The position numbers and the translations under genes are program-made. Shown piece after piece: positions 57,737-64,000 of a DNA stretch of 64,000 bases. Numbering within the stretch: position 1 is the first letter of the stretch; every line of letters starts with the position of its first letter. The notes beneath the pieces were generated by a model, which saw nothing but the letters and a program-made list of their open reading frames with translations, did not search any database and was not told where the DNA came from. Source of the stretch: Candidatus Kryptoniota bacterium (GTDB lineage Bacteria > Bacteroidota > Ignavibacteria > Kryptoniales > JAKASW01); the NCBI GenBank assembly GCA_036567965.1, contig DATCTN010000026.1, positions 1 to 64,000 on the forward strand, in the 5' to 3' direction.

Positions 57737-60361
57737 ATGCCGTCGTTCAAGCGTAACCGGGAGGAAGTCGTGACTGATGAAAATCTTCATCGGTCGATCT
57801 TCGAGCAAAATCCCCTTCCGATGCTAATACATGATCCCGACTCACAGATGTTCATCGGAGTGAACGACGCGGCCATAAGGAAATATGGATACTCCCGCGA
57901 GGAATTTCTGAAGATGTCGATCGAGGATCTCGGGACCGATGAGAAGGAATCCGATATCGATCGCGAGGACGGGCAATCGAGCAATGGCGAAAAGATCGGA
58001 CATCACAGGCTGAAGAGCGGCGAGTTAATAGATGTCGAGCTGACTTCTCATGGGCTTGAGTTCAGCGGACACAAGGCGGTGTTTACGGTGGTACACCAGA
58101 TAAACAGCCGGACTAAGGCCGCTCCGAAAACACGACGCGACATACTGGAAGAGATACCTGTCGGCTATTACAGGACCGTGCCCCAGCGATCTTTCGTCGA
58201 GGTCAATCATGCGTTCGCGCAGATGCTGGGTTATACAACCGAGGAGATGCTCTCACTCGATGTCCCGGACGAGCTCTGCTTCAATCGGGACGAGACGATG
58301 GTGGGGAAAGTCGGCCAGGACTTTCCGTTCAAGCCGAAAATTTTCCGGCTCCGAACCAGAGAAGGGAACGAGGTATACATTGAAGATTTTTCAAGATATG
58401 TCAGAGACAACGAGGGAAAGGTCGTTTTCAGGGAAGGCATTTGCAGGCGTGTCACGGATGTCGAAGCGGCGGAAGAGAAATCGATCGAGCTGGAAGAGGG
58501 ACATCGCGCACTTGTGGATCAGATGCCGGTCGCCGTTGCCGTCCACACCGACTGGAAACTCGCTTACCTCAACAGAGCAGCGGAGAAGTTAACAGGTACC
58601 GCTGAACCCGGGGGGGCTGTCGGCAGGTCGTTTCTCGAATTTGTACATCCGGAATCATTGGCAGCAGCACTAGAACATGTCGAGGCCATTATGAATAATA
58701 TTGAGAACATTGACACTGCGGAGCTGAAAATGCTCCGCCAGGACGGATCCACCGCGTCAGTCGAAGTGACGAGTATGCATGCGACTTATCACGGGAAACC
58801 TTCTATTCAAAGCGCGTTCCGGGACGTAACCGAACAGAGGCAGCTTGAAGATCGGATGCATCTTCAGAGTGCCGCCCTGAATGCCGTGACCAACGCCGTG
58901 GTCATTACGGACCGGAGCGGAAAGGTCGAATGGATCAATCCTGCCTTTGAGAAACTAACCGGCTACAACGCCCTTCAGGCGGTCGGTGCGGATATCGGAG
59001 ACCTTGTCGGGTCTGGAAAACAGGATGAGAGCTTCTACAAAGAAATGTGGAATACGATACTTACCGGCAAACCTTGGCGGGGTCAGCTTGTAAATAGGCG
59101 CCGCGATGGAGGTCTTTACAATGAATGGATGACTGTCACCCCTGTGGCGGGCGACGACGGGCAGATAGCGCATTTCATCGCGACTAAGGAAGATATAACT
59201 GAGCGCAAATCGTTGGAAGATGAGCTCACCCAAGCGCAGAAACTCGACGCGATCGGGAGACTGGCAGGCGGTATCGCGCATGACTACAATAATATACTCG
59301 GCGTGATTCTCGGATATGGAGAGCTCATCAAGGGACGGCTGCAGGAAGAGGAATCGGTCCGTAAACAGCTCGACGCCATAATTGCTGCGGCGCGAAGAGG
59401 GTCTGACCTTACTAAACAACTTCTCTCGTTTGCACGGCGGGAAGCTGTATCTCCCAAGGTGCTGGATGTGAATTCATCTATAACATCGATCATGGAAATG
59501 CTTCATCAACTTATAGGCGAGAACATTTCGCTCGTGTTCAATCCAGGAAGGAACCTGTGGAACGTTGAAGCCGATCCGTCCCAGCTTGACCAGATACTGG
59601 TTAATCTTGTGACTAACGCCCGGGACGCAATTGATGATGTAGGAACGATCACCATAGAGACCGCGAACGTCCTCCCCGGCGAAGATCGTTTAGTCGGTCT
59701 TACTGACCGTATGCGCGGCGGATCGATAAGGATCTCGGTTACCGATACCGGCAAAGGGATTGAGCGAGGAATGTTGAAAGAAATATTCGAGCCGTTCTTT
59801 ACCACGAAGGTGAAAGGGCACGGCACGGGTCTCGGCCTCTCGATGGTATACGGGATAGTGAAGCAGAACGATGGATCGATAGAAGTAAAGAGTGAGCCGG
59901 GGATGGGGACAACGTTCGACATATACTTTCCGTCCGCGGCGGGGGAACCGGAAAAGTCGGCAGAATCGTCGGCAGACGCGATACAGAAGGGAAACGCGAC
60001 GGTTCTGATAGTCGAGGATCAGTCGGACCTGCTCGAATCGGCGAAGAAGAGTCTCGAAGAATACGGGTACAGGGTGTTCGCTGCTCTGGATCCGCATGAC
60101 GCGATCGCAATGTGCAAAGAGTTCAGCGGGAGCATCGACCTTCTTCTCGCGGACGTGATAATGCCGGCGATGAACGGCAGCGAGCTGAGTCGCAGGATCG
60201 GTAAGATAAAGCCGGGAATTAAGACACTGTTCATGTCGGGGTACGCTGCAGACATGCTCGAGCCTCCGCGCGGAGTCGGCAAAGGAGTGGATTTCATACA
60301 GAAGCCCTTCACACCCCACGACCTCGCCGGCAAGGTGCAGAAAGTGTTGGAGAAAGGATGA
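57737..60361 (+). CDS. Cytoplasmic four-PAS hybrid histidine kinase
   Basis: About 874 residues, no membrane helix. Four PAS domains run from 10 to 490 (FEQNPLPMLIHDPDSQMFIG; VGYYRTVPQRSFVEVNHAFA; LVDQMPVAVAVHTDWKLAYL; NAVTNAVVITDRSGKVEWIN). HisKA has the phospho-acceptor His in GGIAHDYNNILGVIL. HATPase: NLVTNARDAIDD, VTDTGKGIERGM, GHGTGLGLSMVYG. Receiver domain: VLIVEDQSDLLESAKKSLEE, LLADVIMPAMNGSELS, FIQKPFTPHDLA. ATG 57737 follows AGAGGAC. It lies downstream of the NEW3 gene on the same strand after 135 bases, so a link with the peptide locus is possible but not shown. Confidence 0.9.
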   Translation: MPSFKRNREEVVTDENLHRSIFEQNPLPMLIHDPDSQMFIGVNDAAIRKYGYSREEFLKMSIEDLGTDEKESDIDREDGQSSNGEKIGHHRLKSGELIDVELTSHGLEFSGHKAVFTVVHQINSRTKAAPKTRRDILEEIPVGYYRTVPQRSFVEVNHAFAQMLGYTTEEMLSLDVPDELCFNRDETMVGKVGQDFPFKPKIFRLRTREGNEVYIEDFSRYVRDNEGKVVFREGICRRVTDVEAAEEKSIELEEGHRALVDQMPVAVAVHTDWKLAYLNRAAEKLTGTAEPGGAVGRSFLEFVHPESLAAALEHVEAIMNNIENIDTAELKMLRQDGSTASVEVTSMHATYHGKPSIQSAFRDVTEQRQLEDRMHLQSAALNAVTNAVVITDRSGKVEWINPAFEKLTGYNALQAVGADIGDLVGSGKQDESFYKEMWNTILTGKPWRGQLVNRRRDGGLYNEWMTVTPVAGDDGQIAHFIATKEDITERKSLEDELTQAQKLDAIGRLAGGIAHDYNNILGVILGYGELIKGRLQEEESVRKQLDAIIAAARRGSDLTKQLLSFARREAVSPKVLDVNSSITSIMEMLHQLIGENISLVFNPGRNLWNVEADPSQLDQILVNLVTNARDAIDDVGTITIETANVLPGEDRLVGLTDRMRGGSIRISVTDTGKGIERGMLKEIFEPFFTTKVKGHGTGLGLSMVYGIVKQNDGSIEVKSEPGMGTTFDIYFPSAAGEPEKSAESSADAIQKGNATVLIVEDQSDLLESAKKSLEEYGYRVFAALDPHDAIAMCKEFSGSIDLLLADVIMPAMNGSELSRRIGKIKPGIKTLFMSGYAADMLEPPRGVGKGVDFIQKPFTPHDLAGKVQKVLEKG

Positions 60362-60751
60362 CTTGAGTCGAACCGGTTATAAAGTCTAGTCGCAATCTCA
60401 GTCATTCTTAGTCCCGAAGGATCCATTCCCATCTTTCATCGTGGACGCCGACGGTCCGCAGGCATGGTGAAAGATTTCAGTCGGTCTAATCAAGCATTAT
60501 CGAGTGACATTATCGTGATCGCTGCCTGGTGTGGAAGTCTCCGAGTTCTCGATGGGGTATGAAAGTAAGGCGGAGACTTTGACTATCATCACCGAGTGGT
60601 TCGCTCTCTTGACTCGAATAAAGAGGTTAAGCATATTTCAGCAGTGTCGGGCGGGTGCTTGGTCGCATAAAATTGCGCACACCCTGAATTAAGGAAGCGA
60701 ATCATATCCAATGTCGTGCGATGTTTTTCCATAGTTGGGAGAATCAAAGTC
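60362..60751. other. Intergenic region without recognisable features
   Basis: No gene, repeat or clear promoter found between the hybrid kinase and the beta-propeller gene. Confidence 0.4.
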
Positions 60752-63700
60752 ATGAAGACAAAGTATTTCCTCATGTCGGTTACCTATGTCTTGTTATTCG
60801 GGAATCCAAACGTTTTCGGGCAGTGGGTTCGGCTGACGCCCCAGTACAGTCCTGATATTTGGGCACTTGCCCAGCAGGGACCGGTGATTTACGCGGGAAT
60901 GGACAACGGTATTTTCAAATCGACCGATTACGGTTCTACCTGGAGCGCTTCAGGACTGACAGGAACGAACGTGCGCGCAATCTTCATAGGCGATGAGGTG
61001 GTCTACGCAGGAACTGACAGCGGAGTTTACAGTTCCACAAACAACGGTTCGACCTGGTTGTCCGACGGCCTACTCGACACGTCTATCTCCTCGCTGTGCC
61101 GCCTGGGAGACCTCATGTTCGCAGGCACCGCTGGCAGAGGTGTATTCTTCACGTCCGACAACGGCGTGACCTGGAATTTGGCGGGACTGAGCCAAAGTGC
61201 AGTTAAATCCGTCGCCTCGATTGGCACGAAGGTTCTAGCCACGGTTCCGTCCGTGGGAGTATTCGCCTCCGCAGATAGCGGCAGAAGCTGGAATGATTTT
61301 GATATCGGACTGTCCACGACAAACGTCGGACCTCTCCTTGTCGATAGTCTCGCGGTCTATCTCGGCACAATCAATGGCGTCTACACATCGTTGGACAGTG
61401 GGAGAAGTTGGGCCCCAAAAAATTCCGGATGGACATACGGAATGGTCACAGCATTAGCTGGAGCCGGAGCTGATCTGGCGGCTGGTACATCGGTGAATGG
61501 AATACTGTATTCCGCGGATACAGGAACTACCTGGAAATGTTCCAACCTTACATCATGGACAAATTACATAGTCTCACTTGCTATCAATGCTATTGCACTT
61601 ACTGGCTCAGACACTTCCATGTTTGCCGGGACATCATCGTTCGGTGTATTTCATTCGACAAACGCAGGAATAACCTGGACTCCGCAGGGCCTTACGTCGA
61701 CGCCTGTACGCGCTCTGGCTGCCGACAATTGAAATTTGTTTGAGGGCACAAATGGTGGAATATTTCTTTCGAACGACAATGGAATTACCTGGAGATCAGT
61801 TAATCTCGGACTAACATGGCCCGAAGTATCTTCGATGGTGATAAAAGACTCCAGTATATATGCGGGCACATTCGCGGATTCAGGCGGCGTGTTCCACTCG
61901 TTAAACAACGGGAGAAGCTGGACGCTAACAAATTTGAGAGGCCGACAGGTATACTGCCTTGCGATGCACGATTCCATTTTGCTCGCAGGCGGTCCGGCTG
62001 GACCAAGTTATTCCGGAGGACTTTTCATTTCTACAGATGGAGGCCAGTCGTGGACTCAGTCTATCAATCGTGGAGTACTTGGAATCAATTCTGTTGCCAT
62101 AGGTGACACCAACCTGTTTGCTACGGACTTAAACAACCAGGGAATATTCGTATCTACCAACCGCGGTGAAAGCTGGTCGTCCCAGCTTGGTGGAAGTTCG
62201 ATCGCTGTAATGGGGACGTCCATTTTCGTGGGAGCGTTTTATAATTCGATCGGGTTCTTCTCGAGGGATAACGGCAAAACCTGGACAGAAACCATGACCC
62301 CTGGAGATATCTTCTCCGTTTTAGTCAACAACGATACAATATTTGCAGCAACAGATCACGGCATATTTGCATCGGCTGACTCAGGCTTCACTTGGGCAAA
62401 TATTGGGTCGGGACTGAACAGCGCTTGGTTCTACAGTTTGACAATTTCGAACGGATTTTTGTACGCCGGATCAGCTGCAGGCCAAGTATGGCAACGACCG
62501 CTTTCCGGAATTTTGATCAACGTTCTCCGCGCGCCCACATTGCTGAGTCCGAAGAATGACTCTACCGTCAATTGCGACTCTGTAGAATGTGTTTGGGCAT
62601 CCGTCCCGGGAGCGGCGAGCTACAGGCTTCAAGTAGCACTCAACCCTGACTTTACAAACCTCCTATGCGATGTGTACCCAATTGCCAATACAATATTCAA
62701 TTTCAGGAACATTGCCCGCGGTGAAGAATATTACTGGAGGGTTAGCGCCGCCGATTCATCAGCTATGAGCAATTGGTCGTTTGTGTGGGAGTTTCATGGT
62801 GCGGTGGACACCAACCGGCGGAGTGTAAAGTGGTCACAGACGGACTTTTCAGCTTCGCGCGTGCAAGCGCTAACGGTACTAGACAGCGCGATTCTTGTCG
62901 GAACAAGTTCGAGCGGAGTATTCCGTTCTAGTGATAACGGACTAACATGGATGCCATTGGATTCTGGCCTGACATGTACAAATATTTCTTCGTTAGCAAC
63001 GAACGGTGAAGATCTTTATGCGGGGACTTATTCTGATAGCGGAGGTGTGTTCAGATGGGTAAGAGAATCTGGAAAATGGTCCCTCACCACTCTTGCTTCT
63101 CGGCAGATCTATACGATTGCTGCCTCTGGGACCTACACACTGGCCGGCGGGCCATCCGGGTCAGATTATACGGGAGGGTTGTTCCTCTCGACTAATCAGG
63201 GTTCGTCTTGGACCCAATCTATTAACAGAGGATCATCAGGGATCAGCTCTCTTGTCATCTCAGGAAATGATGTGTACGCGACAGACTTGAATGACCAGGG
63301 GATATTCGTTTCAACGGACCACGGGTCCACTTGGAATTCCCAATACGGAGGAAGCTGTATCGCTGTCATGGGGAACAGCATATTTGTGGGAGCTTTCTAT
63401 CGGGACGGTGGCTATCGTTCGACTGACAACGGGGCGACATGGTCGTACATCGGGAATAGTCCTCTCCCTGAAACTAGTACGCTTTTCCCCATAGGAAGTA
63501 GTTTGATAGCGGCTGGCGAGCACGGTGGTGTCTTCACAAGCTATGATGCAGGACTGACGTGGACGGAAGTAGACAGCGGATTGACGGAAGCTGTCACATC
63601 TTTCACAATGAACAGAGGGTATCTGTTTGCAGGTACAGCAAACGGTCATGTTTGGAAAGGGATCCTCTCGGACATACCTACAATTACACGCAGTGGAGCC

Positions 63701-63991
63701 CAGCAGGTCCCCTTGAGCTATCAACTCAGGCAGAATTACCCCAACCCATTCAACCCTTCGACAACCGTCAGCTTCGACTTGTGGCAGACTTCGAGAGTTA
63801 AGCTTGAGATATTCAACTTGCTCGGACAGCAAGTGAGGATTATGGACCTCGGACTTATGGGTGCTGGAAGTTATGCGGACACCGTTGATATGTCGCATTA
63901 CGCAAGCGGAGTTTATTTCTATCGAATTGAAGCGGTGGGAGTGGACGGGCAGCAGTTCATCGCAACTAAGAAGATGGTCCTAATGAAATAA
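60752..63991 (+). pseudogene. Secreted Asp-box beta-propeller protein with T9SS-type sorting domain, broken by one TGA
   Basis: Read through, about 1,079 residues: signal peptide (MSVTYVLLFGNPNVFGQ), then at least 17 Asp-box-like repeats of the type STDYGSTW or SADSGRSW, a fibronectin type III-like domain (about 590-690, APTLLSPKNDSTVNCDSVEC), more Asp-box repeats and a C-terminal sorting domain (LRQNYPNPFNPSTTVSFDL, then ASGVYFYRIEA). A single TGA at 61730-61732 (AADN-stop-NLFEGTNGG) interrupts the frame after about 326 residues without a shift. Downstream of it a TTG could restart the frame but would lack a signal peptide. It is either a recent nonsense mutation or a sequence error. Two blocks, about 61840-62280 and 62990-63440, are internal duplicates. 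Confidence 0.8.
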
Positions 63992-64000
63992 TTCTTGAAG

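Noticed and set aside
61730-61732. Selenocysteine reading of the in-frame TGA
   Set aside because: The surrounding repeat has no Cys at this position, no SECIS-like hairpin is evident, and two other genes in the window are broken by TAA and TAG.
1-64000. CRISPR array or integrated prophage
   Set aside because: No regularly spaced direct repeats and no capsid, terminase or integrase genes were seen.

Overview
The window looks like chromosomal DNA of a free-living Gram-negative bacterium of the FCB group, most like the Ignavibacteria/Chlorobiota side. The basis is a C-terminal NPFNPS-type sorting domain (type IX secretion style) on the last protein, many outer-membrane or secreted beta-propeller proteins, a CcmF haem lyase, a nine-haem cytochrome, an HdrCBA-Flx electron-bifurcation operon and several large hybrid histidine kinases. 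No rRNA, tRNA or CRISPR array was seen.

Region 1 (1-15,500) is accessory DNA. It opens with an A+T-rich three-gene operon: a D12-class adenine methyltransferase, a GHKL (Hsp90/MutL/MORC-like) ATPase and an OLD-like AAA ATPase. I read this as a candidate defence module. It is followed by a mosaic of dispersed repeats, fragments of a YciI-family gene, a RelE-type toxin gene broken by one stop codon beside an intact antitoxin gene, and a complete three-gene HipBST-type toxin-antitoxin operon with two matching operators around its promoter. Next come a reverse-strand SRPBCC/VOC/YciI operon, in which one member has a single stop codon, and an AraC regulator. A RAYT (REP-associated tyrosine transposase) gene follows, embedded in copies of a REP-like inverted repeat that is scattered over this region.

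Region 2 (15,500-47,200) is mostly ordinary metabolism, signalling and envelope genes: a GH97 glycosidase, secreted proteins, a Nif3-like protein, a C1-family peptidase, and a VOC/MarR divergent pair. It also holds the seven-gene hdrCBA-flxDCBA operon, ccmF, an outer-membrane barrel gene with a decayed 5' end, a Tat-exported GMC dehydrogenase with its small subunit and nine-haem cytochrome, a glycosyltransferase 9, and an NtrB/NtrC-like pair.

Region 3 (47,200-57,600) is the most striking part. It looks like an undescribed RiPP (ribosomally made, modified peptide) locus under sigma-54 control. A 42-residue peptide gene with a near-perfect ribosome binding site and a CxCxCxC motif followed by alternating Val/Ile residues sits between an ABC exporter and a radical SAM/SPASM protein with a PqqD-like recognition domain. 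A membrane-anchored protein of unknown function follows. Divergent operons carry a PspF-like sigma-54 activator and a second ABC system (permease, ATPase, coiled-coil/NEW3 protein). Two sigma-54 promoters, one before the activator and one before the permease, each have the same inverted half-sites (GTGGGC...GCCCAC) about 50 bp upstream. A second small ORF behind the first of these promoters has a leader resembling that of the peptide.

The window ends with a four-PAS hybrid kinase and a large Asp-box beta-propeller protein interrupted by one in-frame TGA. Three genes in the window each carry one in-frame stop (TAA, TAG, TGA), which points to point-mutation decay or sequence error rather than recoding.
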